Positions 12,857-25,865 of a stretch of DNA of 64,000 nt are shown here, piece by piece; positions within the stretch are counted from its first letter, which is position 1; each line of letters opens with the position of its first letter. The stretch is from positions 3,386,172 through 3,450,171 of the forward strand of contig JANCRA010000061.1 in the NCBI GenBank assembly GCA_024362935.1, given 5' to 3'. The DNA is from Setophaga petechia (lineage: Eukaryota > Chordata > Aves > Passeriformes > Parulidae). A model generated the notes under the pieces. It saw only the letters and a list, made by a program, of their open reading frames with translations. It had not been told where the DNA came from and made no database searches. Made by a program: the position numbers and the translations under genes.

Positions 12857-14912
12857 TCCTAATGTATTTTTCTGAATGTATTTATCATCTCTCCTGTGTA
12901 TCTATCTAAATAATTGCCACCAATATTCAATGAGATCCCTGAATGCAGCTCAGGTGGTGAGCTTTGATGAGTCTCTGAATCAGTATCAAGCAGATGGAAT
13001 TACAGTTATGTCTTACCAACACATTAGTTTGCAATATCTGATTGTAGCAAAACCCATTATCTATGGTCATGGGGAGACCAGCCATTCCACTTCAGCTGAT
13101 TCTCCTTATTATATCTTATAACTAATATGATAGGTGTTGGTAGATACTTCATCACCAGCCTTTCCAGATGAGGTTCTGTCTGGACTGAAATCGTGTCACA
13201 AAACTTCATGCACCATCTTTTTTGCATAAATATGCAAGAACTCTTGACCCAGGTCAGCAGCACGCCAGAGCAAAAAAAGAGAGATGTTTTTCCAATCTTC
13301 ATGTTTTATATTTTTATTTTACTATTTTCTTATCCCACAGAAAATAAGTGTAGGGGAGTGCATCAAATATGTATTCTGGTAAAGTGTGATTTTTTTCACA
13401 TAAGCATGTTTTGTCTGGGTTGCAGCACACTGAAAACCTTCTGTACAGGCAGAAGCTGAATCCAGCACAGGACAGGCCTTTCATCACAGTTTTCTTTCAG
13501 TATTGTTTATTTTAGAATAACTGACAAAGCCTCTGACTAGACCAATATCAAAACTGAACCAATTTTTTTTTTAAAGAGCATTGTAAGGTTTTGTTTTATT
13601 ATATTTCTTTCTCAAGTTTGCATGGTATCTATAAAATGCTAGGATGATATGCTAAATATATACATTGCTACAATCTAACCTTAAAACTTTCTTATGCAAT
13701 AATTAAAAACTACTGAAGTTGTGATTATTTTCCCCCATTTTAAAACTGTCATTTCAGGTGACAGATTCCTGCAGAGTAGGCATTTTAGTTTCAAGTTATC
13801 TACATTTTTAATAGAAACTGCTCCATCAAACTGAATTGAAGACCCTATTCATCTGTCTCTTCAGAAGAATGCACAGAAAATAAAAAAAATGAGTAAACTA
13901 TTTGAAAGCTTCCTTATTCAAAACCCATTGTGTTCAATCTGCAAATAAATGTATTTACAAATACTTATTTACAAATCTGGTGGGTTTTCAGATAGATCAA
14001 AGATAATAAGCAGTATGTCGCTTACCACATTGTGAAATTTTGGCCATTTATAATGCAGGGTGTAGGAAGAGGCAGTCTGCTTGAGGCCATGGTTATGTAA
14101 TCAATTAAATTCTTATTCATTTTCTTCAGTGAGACAAAGGCTTCCACCATAGTTACTTATCTATTTCCAGCTCTTTTCTTCCAGGCAATAACCAGTAATC
14201 AGAAGTTCATTTAAGGTTTCATGGCAGTTTAATGACAAGCAAAAGGGTTCATTCATTTATTCTGATTTTAATATCGGGTAATGGAGGGATTTATTAAATC
14301 ATCCCAGAGGTTAACCAGTTACCAGATCTCAAAGTGGAAACTTCACATTTCTACTTCTAGCTTTAGTTTCAGCCTGTAACTTGTACTTAAAATAACCTTA
14401 AGCCAGAAATGGGTTGACCCAAAGCCTCTTGAAACAGGTAGAAAGTTTGTATCAGCTATTCTTTTACAGGGGAAAGAACAGCTCTGGGGACTGAAGACTT
14501 TCTTGTACTTTGCTGTTAGAACCACTTTTAGCACTTGCACTTCATCAGGGAAAATTATTTAAGGTGAGTCTTATAGTGGTTGTGTGTAAATGACTTGTAG
14601 AATGGTGCTTGCATTCATGAAATGCTGTAATCAGGCCAAGTTCTGCACAGCAGACATGGCTCCCCTTGGTCTGGGAGGAAGTAATGGGAGAAAATGAAGG
14701 ATGGAGCAGCAAGAGCTGAGGCCACAGCTGTTGCCTCAGCTCTGCAAATCTTTCAAGGTAGGCAGCTCTGCACTGGGTCAGTGTTTAAACATGAGTTGGT
14801 GTTAGCAACAGAGCCCTGGATATCTTGTTTGCTTTCTTCATGACTTCCATTAGCTGTGTTTAGATTTTCATTTAAAAAACCCAAACAAACTGGGAGGGGT
14901 TTCCCTCATGAC
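12857..14912. other. AT-rich intergenic DNA, no gene recognised
   Basis: Only frames below 90 codons occur. No splice-consistent exon, RNA gene or named repeat was found. Confidence 0.5.
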
Positions 14913-14938
14913 TAATAATAATAATAATAATAATAATA
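14913..14938. repeat. (TAA)n microsatellite
   Basis: Nearly nine uninterrupted TAA units are followed by a decayed continuation (GTAATAACAACTAATAA) to about 14955. Confidence 0.95.
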
Positions 14939-14955
14939 GTAATAACAACTAATAA

Positions 14956-17874
14956 TTGCCTTCATGAGAACCAGTCACTGAGCCTTGTTGGATCATGGCC
15001 TTTCTTTTCCATGGGTTACTTCAGCTGCAGGCTCCGTAGCTTCATTCAAGGCATGTCTGTTTATCAAAGGCTTGTCTTTTTGAGCCCACATTTTAATCCT
15101 GGCCCTTGTTTGCACAGTGAGGTGGTTTTAACTCAGACATGTGAAGGGCAGAAGACAAATGCTTCCACAAATTGATTTCCTGTATTAATTATACTGTTTG
15201 TGTTTCAGCACCTCAAAGATGACCATGATAGAAGGGGATGCTGAAGCAGAAATTGAAGGATGGGAAAGGGAGAGATCTCATGACTCTCTTAAGTGATTTC
15301 TGGTAGCCCCAACTTAACTTAAGTGAATTAGTTAAGACCTCAGTCACTGATTTGCAGGAAGCTGGAGGCTTCTGAAGGAATGCTGTAATCTTGCATTTTA
15401 AATGCTGATGATGTCTCCTTGTTCACTCCTGTTACATGGCATAGAGCAGGAACACACTTGAGGTTCCTTCCTAGGCCCTCTTTATTTTGCAGAACTAGAG
15501 GAACAACTGTAATTTCAATCTGGGTGACAACTAGCCAGAGATTCATTAGCAAAGCGCATCATTTAGCTGGGGAAAACCTGGCACTTACAGCAAACTTTGA
15601 ACTGGCCTGCTGAGCCAGCAGGGTCACCCCAGCACTTTGGAATGGGAAGGTCAGAAACCATTCATCTGGAGGCCTCAGCTGAGCGAGCAGGGACAAAGGG
15701 TTTAAAGGAAGATGGGGAGCAATTTCAGTGAGTCTGTGGATGCACAAAAAGTAGGGATTGTTTCATTGACAAAACAACAGCCTGGTAGAGGCAGGAAAGT
15801 GTTCAAATGATTAGAAGGCTGCTAAAAATGGGGATGAAGTTGATTGTCCTTTGTGCCTCATGGGTGTGATAGGAAGCAGTCAGTTTAGCACAGCAAGGGA
15901 AGTTCCAGGTGGTGAGACTGGAACAAGGGGACTGATATGGAGCAGACTGGGGACTAAGCAGAATCTGTGAGTGCCAGGGGTTCAGAGGAAAAGATCAGGC
16001 AAACACCTGTGCTTTTTCCTTACTTATGGCACTGAGCAACCTTCCTGCTGTGTTTTCTGCTCACCCAGAGATGACATAAACATTACTGCTTTGTCAAAGC
16101 AAAGAATGGTTAAATAGGTGAATCTGCTGGCTCTGGTCTTGTGCCTTTATGTTCTGCCCTTACTTTCTGCTTGTGGTGACTCAGAGACAGCCTGAGGGAG
16201 AGTTGTGCTACTGACTTTCCCCATGATCTTGACCCCAGGCTCAGAGCTGCTGGCTGCCAGCTCTCCTCTGCATTGTCAACATATTTGGAGAGGTCTGTGG
16301 GTTCACAGGAGAGGGGAACAAACACACCATAATTCTTTCAAGAGAGACAAGAGGAAAGAGCCATCATAGGGCTCTTACTGACCAAGCCCATGGGCATTGG
16401 GAATGCCAACACTGCTGCTCTGTTCCTTGGGGAACAGGGAGACAGAAGGAATGGTTTTGGAAGGGTCAGGTACAGAGCAGGGTGGTAACTTACAGTTTAT
16501 GCTCTATTCTGAGGCTCTCATTTCTCATTCTGATCAGCTCTGTAGTAATGAGAATAAGAGGAGGTAAAACACAATTGCTGCTATGAAATGGCAAAACTTT
16601 ATGGAGTCAGAATGAATGGCAGAATTTTTATGTCTGCACTTCAATTTTATAGCTGAAACATTGCCATCCTTGGAAGACATGGCAATTTGTCATTCCGTTG
16701 TCTATATCAGACTTTACTGCAGCATTTCCCCTCCCTGTACAGTTAACCAGAACCAAACTTGAGGAAAGAGAAGGACACAGTGCAAATGTTCCTAAATATT
16801 CTCAGGTTTTGGAGAGGAATAGAAGATTAAAAACCATCTACTATTAGCTTTTGCCTCTTTTCCTCCACACTGTTTCTGCAAGAAACCTCTTGCAGTAGAA
16901 AGAGTAACCTCAAGTCCATCTTCTCTGGAGATAAAAGAAACTGTTTAAAGCCTTGTTTGCAAGAGTCACATAAAGGCACCACTTTGTTAAGGTATTGGCT
17001 GTGCCAATGTGTGGAGCATACTTGTTTAGTTGGGGCACAGCACTTCTGGTTTATCTTGAACAACCTTGCATGCAGTCCTGCTGTGTATTTTCTACTGAGG
17101 GTGGTTTCTAGGAAAGGACAAGAGAAAAGTTTCAGTGTGTATATCAGGAACAGAAATATTCCTGCTCCTAAACAGTGCCAGGAAAAAATATCTCTTGGAG
17201 TCAAGGGATTGGACATCCCATGGGAACCAGCACGTGCTTAAGAGGATTTTTAAGATTTTATAGAGAATGCCTAAAGGGAAAAAAATGACGACTTTGTCAT
17301 AAATCACCGTATGGGTTGATGTAGAGAGAAATTCAAACTCAAGCTGCTATTTGGACAGCAGAAGGAGGTAAGGTTAGGAAATCCTGACCAGAAAAGTGGG
17401 TTCTAGGGAAGCTGTGAGAAGCCCACTTGGAGTGGGAGCAGTTTCTTGAGCTGGTAGGAGCTGTGCAAGATCTAATGAGATAATTTACAGGGATGCAAAG
17501 CAGAAATCTGCATTTGGTGGAGGGAGCTGAGGAGGTGTTTGCAGTCAGAGCAGCTTTAGTAGTTGGCTGGTTGGATAGGACAGTCTGTGGCACAGCAGGG
17601 ACAGACAGCCTGCTCCACTCAGCTTGGACCACCTCACTCTGGGGGTACCTTACAGAGCTTTTGTTGCTGCTACAGGATTACTATTGCTCCTATTTATCCC
17701 TTAAAGCAATATTTGCCCGTATACCACTCTAGGTCTTTCCTTAATTCATTTTATGAACAATTTGGAGACTAGGGGCATTTAGCACCAAATTTACACGCGC
17801 CTTGGCCCTGCTGTTGTGACGGTGCATTGTATTTTATAAACTGCCTCTGTGAGTTTAATGCTGAAAAAACAAGC
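14956..17874. other. Intergenic DNA, no gene recognised
   Basis: The longest open frame is 129 codons on the minus strand (16827-17216), overlapped on the plus strand by a 94-codon frame. Neither resembles a known protein. Parts of 15,770-15,990 are vaguely CR1-like, too weakly to annotate. Confidence 0.45.
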
Positions 17875-17915
17875 ATTAATGGCATAATTAATGGCAAAAA
17901 TGCCAATTAATGGCA
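17875..17915. repeat. Three copies of ATTAATGGCA
   Basis: The decamer ATTAATGGCA occurs at 17875, 17887 and 17906 with AT-rich spacers. Confidence 0.85.
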
Positions 17916-17946
17916 AAAAGCAAGCTCCTGGGTCTCAGGAATATGG

Positions 17947-18014
17947 CACTCAGCTTTTTCTGCTTGTCTCCTTCCCAATGCACTCAGCTTTTTCTGCCTG
18001 TCTCCTTCCCAAAA
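17947..18014. repeat. 34-bp tandem duplication
   Basis: The unit beginning CACTCAGCTTTTTCTGC occurs twice (17947-17980 and 17981-18014), with one internal mismatch and a slightly different tail. Confidence 0.9.
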
Positions 18015-19056
18015 GTAGATCCTACATTTGTAAGGAGCAATGAAACTTGCAGCTGAAAACCTGCTCATTAGTTGTTTCAGAATGGTCAGGAGATCTGTCC
18101 CAAGAGGTCACTCAGGAGCAGCTAACCTGCACATCTCTGAATGACGGTTGCTAGAAAATAAAACTGATAGAAAGCTATGCTAAGTGTGCCCAAAATGTTA
18201 TCATTTGTGGCCATGGCTAAAATAATTGCTCAGCTCTAAACAAACCACACTTCAGCAGTCAACCCATTAACTGCACCACCAGCAGCTTGGGAAGGATGAC
18301 AGTAGAAATCCATACAGGTAAGTACCACAGTATTTCTTGGCACTGGCCTCTCTGTGAAACAGAGTGCACTTGTCATCTGAGTCTGGAGACAGCTCCCACT
18401 TCCCCAGGAGGGACTAAGACACGAGGTTTCCTCTCAGAAAAAAAACTGATTTACATTATAAGGCAAATATTTTTTCATTCTTAGGTTCTGGCATGAATGG
18501 CTGCAACTCAGGGGATCAGAAGGGGAAAACTGTTTTTCCTTTTTGGAGTGCTCAGAAGCCCCTGAAGAGCCTTGCTTCAGTGGGTGACTGAACTCTGTCA
18601 TGCTCCATTGTTGATATGGCCTTGTGAGAATGCTCCAACACCTCCTGAGGGTCTTCCCTCGAGTGCCATCGCAGTTCAGTGAAATTTGCATTGGTCTCCA
18701 GGTGAACAGAATGTGACATCAAATGTGCTGCAACAGTAGCATGAAGACAAATGTGACAAATGGAGCAAGGAAAATAGGAAGTACAATTTAAGGAGGAAGG
18801 GAGCAAGAATTAAGGAAGAAAAGAAGAACAATTCATAAAGCAAGACATTAATGAATTAGTCTAGGAGCAAGAGCATGCAAGACAAGGTGAGTTTGTCTAA
18901 GAATCAGGTCTTGAAATTGCACTGAGTTTGGGATTTAGAAGAAGGGGACAGCCTAACTATTGTAGAGGGGTTTTCTTCCTCCATTTCACCTGAAGAGCTG
19001 ACCAACAAACTATTCCCCATGCTTGTTAATTAATTTGCCTACTTGAACATATATGG
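18015..19056. other. Intergenic DNA, nothing recognised
   Basis: Only small overlapping frames on both strands, with no recognisable gene. Confidence 0.45.
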
Positions 19057-19759
19057 CAGTGTGTTTTTATAAGTTTTACAGTTATTTTATTGTAAAAGTT
19101 AGTTATTCAATGTTAGTTAAGTACAATGGCTCAGCCCCTGTACTGCTGTTTTATCCCCTCATGACAGTTTCTCCCCAGCTGTTCACTCCTAAGTTTTTCC
19201 TCCACTTGGCTGTCACTCAGTGTGTCCATCTCCCTGTTCCTCCCTTCCTTTCCTTGTATGGCCCTGTCAATCCAAGTTGTGCTTCCCCTGCTCGCCTGTC
19301 TGTCAACCCAGATCCACCCATTTTATTCCAGAATGTTCTATGTCAGTCACCCTGGTTCTAACAATTGATTTGTCCTTAAGCCTTCTCCCCTCCCCTGTGT
19401 TAACTCTATTGGATTTGTCAGGCTCCCTGCTCCTCCCCAAGTGTTTCCCCATTGGTTGTGTGATGTTCCCACCCCGTATAGGGGCTCTCTTTTCTTTGTC
19501 ACTCATCCCCCGACTCCTTTGCAGTAACTATTGTTTTGACTGTGTTTTTTCTCCCTCAGTCCTTTGCCTTGGTGTCCTTGTGGTGTTCTGCTGCAGCGTC
19601 ACCCTGAAAGGCCTCGGCAGAAGCTCAGGGGCAGTCTCTCTTGTGTCCCTCTGGTCGCTCAGGGAGCTTTGCTAGGCGGCATTCCACCGCTCCGTGACCG
19701 CAGGAGAGCCACGAGCATGTTCCCAGGAATCAAATAAGCAGAGATTTTCTACTTCTACG
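19057..19759 (+). mobile_element. Candidate solo LTR of an endogenous retrovirus
   Basis: A block of about 700 bp, richer in C and T than its surroundings, lies between two copies of the 5-mer TATGG (19052-19056 and 19760-19764), as expected for a target-site duplication. It is pyrimidine-rich in the middle and ends with an AATCAAATAAG polyadenylation-like motif shortly before the right edge, an LTR-like order. The ends do not show a clean TG...CA. No internal retroviral genes or second LTR flank it. The 151-codon frame inside (19220-19675) is a Ser/Leu/Pro/Cys-rich by-product. A 5-bp match can arise by chance, so this is tentative. Confidence 0.4.
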
Positions 19760-19764
19760 TATGG

Positions 19765-22700
19765 AAGAAAATTTAACTTTCAGTAATTACGGAATGTTAG
19801 AATGCGAAGTTTCTGCTCTGACAGCCTTACCAAAAAAACAGAAAAAAAAAAAAGAAAAAAAAGTTTAGGAATTTCCAGTTTAAGATTTATAACAAAAGAC
19901 TGGAGAAAATAAACACTGTGGAGTGTGTTCCTCTTTCATGAGGAATGTTTACATATTTGACTTTGGTTCCAAGAGCCAATGCTGAGATATTTTGTGATCC
20001 ACAGCATCTCCATAGTTCCTTGAAGAGTGTAATTCTGATGCTTTATGATCAGATTTTCTTCTAGAAAATTTTTCTGGGTTCAGCTAAACTTGCACCTGTG
20101 CCTAGAAGTCACCCTTTTATGTTTTATGCATGCAGCTATACCCCAGTGTTCCTAGCTGCTAAGTAGCTTTTTTTTGCTGTTCCGTAATAAACAGGAGAAA
20201 ATTGACTTAGCTGTGGCTAGGAGGTGTTTGAGGAGTACACATTTGTACAGAAAAAAACCATACTATAGTTTTCTGAGTTTTTTTCATAAAATAATAAACC
20301 AACTAGGCAAAACTTTGTTACTTGCTTCCTAATATGTTGAAATAATTTTTTTTTTGTAGACAGGGAAAATTTTCTTGTTTTTTTTCCTGAGTTAAAAGAC
20401 ATTTTATGTCGTCAACTCCATATATTTTCCATGAGGCTATTTTTCTCTAAGCTCACGCATGACATAAAGCTAATCAGCTCCAAAGTTGATGACACTTGGA
20501 AAGGCTGATTGTAGAGCTTAGCAGCAATAGGAGAATTCAAGGGAGCTGATTCTTTTTGCCTGAGCTCTTTTTCATTACTGTGCAAGAGCAGTTCCCAGCG
20601 GAGCCACCCTCAGGGGGATGCAGGTAGAGGAAATCTTCTCTTTCATCCACAGATCTGTTATTTGTGACACTGCTGTGTATTTGGCTGAGGAGAAGAGAAG
20701 AACCCTCCTCAGGCCAAGCTGCTTCGTTCCCAATTTTCCAATGCACTCTAGCCCCAGTGTGAATACAGCTTTTTTGCCAGAGATTTGGAAGTAAGAAGCA
20801 GGCATCCTGTCATGGAACAGGTTAATGAAATTTTGTATCCTACCCCGACTGCGCAGAAAACCATCTAGATAAGCCTTGGGTTTGTTTTCAGGGCTGTGCG
20901 ACACTGAGTGGGATGGCATGCAGCTGTTCCCATCTGGGAGGTGCTTCTGTTGAGTTTTATTTTAAGATCCTGGATAATTAAGGGAACCAACGGGGTAACT
21001 TCTTCTAGAAGGAAAGAAAGGAAGGCAAACTTTCACCTCCAATTATGCTTCAGCATGTCAGAGAAAAGGGAGGGAATGACAAAGCTGAACTCCTTTCAGG
21101 ACTGGTAAAGAGGGTTTAATTGTTTTGTTTGGTTAGAGCACTGAATACCTATTTCTACAGGGGTGTAAGCACTTTGAGACAAAATTAACTCTCACAAGGA
21201 CAGGAACTGGTGATTTCTGGGCAGGCACACCTTATCAAGTACAAAGCCATTACAAAGAAGACAGCTTTGTACTGGTGCCTGCTATTCCAACAGCAGCACA
21301 AGCCTGTGAGTCACAAACCACCAGTACAAAAAACCCCAGAAGCAGCTCTGGCCAAGTGCAGCCTGGGCCCTTTGGGGACGCTTCCAGGCTGTTTGCCTCC
21401 AAAGCTGCTGCTGAGGTCTTATTAACTTAGTACTGGGAAAATATTATTCATAGGCGTAGGGAACCTTTTGAGGCCCTGGACAGAACCAAGAGCACCCAAA
21501 ATGGCAGTGATCTCCAGAGAAAGGTGGGATCAAACGAAATCTACTTTATACTCATGGGCAATCTTCCCAAGTGGGACAGAAGGGCAGGGTGAGCCTGAGG
21601 AGCACAGGAAATTGGTTGTGATGGTTGTTAAGACTTTATCAAGCCAGAAAGAGAACATCTGGGCAAAACAGGGTTTTGTCAGCTGAAAGATGCAGGAAAA
21701 CTAAAAGAACATTTGCAGCAAATAGACAGTTGGCACAAAACTCAGATTTTTTTTGTTTGTGTCAGTGACATCTCTTTTAAGACAAGATCAGCCAAAGATT
21801 AAAAAGGTATCAGGGACTACATCAATAGCTGCAGGGATAATGAGAAAATACATTAATAGAAAATTACTTAAACATGCAAAGCTCAGTCAGATTCATCTGC
21901 TATGGCTGGATCCCTATATAGAAGCACTGTTGAATTGTTTAACCCTGCATGGGCCAAGGTCACTAACAAAAAGATCTTGAGAGTCAAATATACTGCTTTT
22001 GGGGGAAGGCAAAAATCTATAATGAGGAAGAAAAATCATGTTAATTTGCTGGTGTAGAAGTATTTTCTGGCAGAGGTGACACTTTGCTGTGGAGGTGCCT
22101 TGGCCAGCAGTGTTTCTCTCAGAGTGTTTCTGATGTCTCCACTCTCCAGTGTCTAAGAAAGGAAAAGCTAGGAGCATACAATCTTCACATTCTGTTTGAG
22201 ACTGCACTGCCTCTGCAGACAATAAACCAGTATTTTAATCTCTCTGCTCTTTTGCAGAAATGCAAATATCTCACATTGCTCTGGAGATACTACATTAAAT
22301 ACCAGAAATCTGGTTTGAAAACAGGGCAAAAGAGAAAATAATTGAGACAGTTTCAAGTTTGAGTGTGAAGGAAAACAAAGGCACATGGCTGCAGGTTTCT
22401 GCAGCAAACTCCAGCAGGCATTCAATTGCTGCAGTTCCCTCCCTACTCACAACCCCAGAGGTGGATGTGGACACCCTCCCAGATAAGTGTTCTTGTGCTT
22501 ATAGAAGGACGAAGCAGTAACACAAGTGTAGCAGAGAGGAAGTCTGTTTTCTGTCACAGAAAAATGTTGAAGACTTGTCCAGAAACAAAGCTGCCTTGAG
22601 AGGTGGCCACCCCCAGAGCAGCAGCTGGGAAGGATGCTTCATCATAAAACAAAACCATCCTGCCATGACCTCGGCTGAGGCAAATGACTACTAAATCAAC

Positions 22701-24843
22701 TTGGGTTATTTAACTGCCAGCATCTTCATCTGCAAAACCAGGATCTGCCTTTGTAACTCCTCACAGGGCTGGTGGCAGTAATATTTCCTAATGCCAATTC
22801 TGTGCCCTTGCACCCTAAATATCTAATTCTCCATGTTTAGGAATGTAGAAGTGATTAGGCAGATGAATGAGGCAGCACACTCCCTGTGACTAATTCTCAT
22901 TTAAATGTGCAATATTGTGGCTAATAAGAATGCTCAGAAACTAGATTTAATTCTCTGATGAATGCACTGTTTTCCTGTAAATATAGATATTTCAGGGAGG
23001 GTGATTGCCTGTTTGGGAATAAGGGGCTTGTGAATAAAGTGACTATTCTATTATTGCAGCACTTGGCAAAGGAGAAGAGAAGATCACATGAACCAAGAAG
23101 GGGAAAAACAACTGAATGGATGTGTCAGAAGCATTACTTAGTGAGCAACTGGAGAGATTGGCAGAGTAGGAAACTTTTTCATGGTGAATTGCAGAATGAC
23201 TCTTAAAAACAACCTGGACAAAACCAGAAAAAGGTCTCTATTTAGAATAGAGATGTGACTTTAATGTGACTATTTGCAATGGATATTGGACTTGAAACCC
23301 AGTATAACTGAAAAGAAAAATTTAAGTGCCCATCTGCAGCGTTCAGCTTATTGCAGTATGATTCAATTTGGAAATCACAGGAAGCTGTACAGAACATCTG
23401 TTGTCAGACAGGACTGTCAGGGTTCTGAAGAACAGACAAAATTATTAGATTGTGGCTGGAATTCATGCAAAGCCAAAATAAACTTTTGTTCCTTTGAGTG
23501 CAGAATAGTTCTGGTTTTAATTTTCTTCCAACAACAGAATCTAACTGCAGCCCAATGGTGAGCTATCTGTCAGCAGGGAAAGAAGACCTTTTCTGAGTGT
23601 TTTCATTGGAAAAACCCTTCAGAAGATTGTTTTTTCCTGTGAATGGAGTAATGGGAGAATTGAGACAGAATGGTGCTGGTGCTATTCCCCATGGCAGGGC
23701 CAGAGTATCACTGATTCCTGTATGAAATTCAAATCACAAAGCAATGGTTCAACACTTAGTGGCAGCACCTCAATGAGCCTGCAATGGCTTTTGCATGCAA
23801 GAGCTTGGAAATGAAGGCATTTCTTAGGTGGATTTCACAGGTTGTTGGCAAAATGTGTGACCAAATATTAGTTTATATGTAATTGTGGGCTACTAAATGC
23901 TTCCTTGATGGCATTGAGGTGTCAGCTTTAGTTAGCAGAAATTTACGTCTAAGAGCTTGCTGTGTACAATTACTTGTGCCAGCCTGGAGCCTCTTTATTC
24001 TAAAAATCTCTTCAAGGAAAGGACAAAAATGGAGCAGTCTTCCTCTGAGGAATCAATTCATATAGTGGCCAGAGGTAATTTTAGTATTCTTTACCAAAGG
24101 AATATAAAGAAGCTCCTCTATATACTAAAACAATGTTTTAGTTTTTTAAATTCTTGAAGGTAGCGATTCTAAGTTACACATGGTGGCAAGTAGGCACTGG
24201 GATGTGCACTGGGTAGATATTTCTCTAACCCAGCATTACATTATGTTTTTAAATAACCTCAAGTAGTAAAAAGTACTTCAGCCCCCAGTACTTCAGCCCT
24301 GATCTGCAGAGACAGCTGCAAGCAATATTCTGTATTTCAGAAATGTTTATTTATTGCCTACACAGAAATATTGCAACAGCAAGACTCAGGATGTGCTCAT
24401 TCCTCAGAGGAGCCTGTCCCATTTAGACCTCCTGAAATTCTTCTTACTGGAAGTCAGCAGATCTCACTACAGAAGGTTCTTCTGTCCTGGTGTGTGAGGC
24501 TTGCAATGTGCAAGATCTCAGCAAAAGAGCTTGTTCCACCTAGACAATATCAAATTAGTAATAATAGAACATTGACACGACTTGTAAGGAAGAAATAATA
24601 GATAAGCATAATTTCATTTAATATAAACAATAAGCAGTTCTATTTTGTTCAAAAATTTTTAAAAGTGGTTGACACAACCATCCTATTTCTATGCACTTCT
24701 TCCTGCTGGAGTGATTAAATGAAAATTATACAGTATGTGTGGTAAAATAGTGTGCTTACATATCCATACATATAGTGCATGAAGTTTTACTAAGGACTGA
24801 TTAAGGAATGCAGTAATTTCAGCGACTGCGCCAGAACTGGCAC
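19765..24843. other. AT-rich intergenic DNA up to the array boundary
   Basis: It includes a poly(A)-rich tract at 19832-19862. Open frames are below 115 codons, often overlap on opposite strands and carry no recognised motif. The last 150 bases remain AT-rich up to about 24,843, where the GC-rich array begins. Confidence 0.5.
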
Positions 24844-25865
24844 ATGGAAACAACTTGGGGGAAGATGATTCGAGATGGAGTGCCTGTGCTTAAAGAGGGA
24901 GCACAAGCAATTCAGCCTTGCCAGGGTTTCTTAAGCGTGTGTTGGTATTCCCCAGGAAATGTACCCATTTGGGGAAGTGCCCTTGGAAGAGAGAGGAATG
25001 ATTCCCAAGGAAACTGCTTCCCCAGGAGCCCCCAGTGACATAGGTGCAGGTGTCTCCATGTGACTCCCTGTGTTTCCTTCAGTCCTTGAGGCCCCTTGCA
25101 CTTGGCAGAGGGGGGCAGGGGAAAGATGTGAAGAGCAGCTTTGGCATCTACCTGGGCCTGCAGAGACCAAGCCAAGCACCTGTGGCAGGGTTTGTTCCCC
25201 ACCTTTGAGCACAGGTCTGAGCTGGATCCTGTTTGTCCAGCCAAGTGCCCCAAAGCTCTCTTGGGGAGCTGTGAATTCAAAGGCCTTGATGCACACATTT
25301 ATGCCACCTCTCCAATCTGGTGTGTTTTAACTCTTGGCAAGATGCGTTTGCCCCATGCTTGTTGGAAGCTGCTCTGTTCCAGGGCCAGCAGCAAGTTGGG
25401 CTGTGCTGGCCAGGCAGCGTGGAGAGTCCTTCCCTGAGCACTTGGCTGGGCTTGGTGTGTCCCGGGCTGTCTTAGACACTTGGGGCAATGGATTTCTTGC
25501 AGTCAGAGGCATTTTGGGCAGGGTGGGAGTGGCCCCAGAGCACTTGGCAGCGTGTCCAAGGGCCCTTGCTGACACGGCGCAGCACGGTTACCATGACGGA
25601 ATGGAACAGGACCCTTTGTGACACATGGTGACACGGGCACTGGCAGTGACGAGGTAACGCCAGAGTGCTTGGTGGACGCCACGGGACAGGACGTGCCAGA
25701 GCTGTGCTGTGAGGAGCCCCACACAGCCAGCTCTTTCGTCGCTGACCCGCAGCTTTTCCAAGGCGCTACTCCTGCGGCTGGCCTTGCGGCCACACTGCAG
25801 GACTTCCTGACTCAGAGCTTCCCAGGGCACCTGTCTTGAAGGTGCCCTTGAGGGCAGAGAGTAGG
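24844..25865 (+). promoter_or_regulatory. Upstream region of the MROH-like gene (unit 1; same in each unit)
   Basis: About 1 kb of non-coding sequence precedes the start codon in every unit, so each gene copy carries its own presumed promoter and 5' UTR. I see no TATA box. The heptamer CACTTGG, with an E-box-like CACTTG core, occurs at 25099, 25439, 25477 and 25541, and its complement CCAAGTG at 25251. A non-coding first exon is possible but cannot be placed. The equivalent region ends at 33075, 40284, 47496, 54708 and 61920 in units 2-6. Confidence 0.4.

Noticed and set aside
15770..15990. Possible third CR1 fragment
   Set aside because: Only isolated words resemble CR1; there is no continuous block as in the two accepted copies.
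19220..19675. 151-codon plus-strand frame
   Set aside because: Composition is dominated by Ser, Leu, Pro and Cys from a pyrimidine-rich block that looks like an LTR; there is no domain.
25836..25865. Upstream TTG as an extended start of the MROH-like protein
   Set aside because: The ATG at 25866 has a strong context and begins the MAGRLSSLF segment typical of the family; a TTG start is not expected in a vertebrate.
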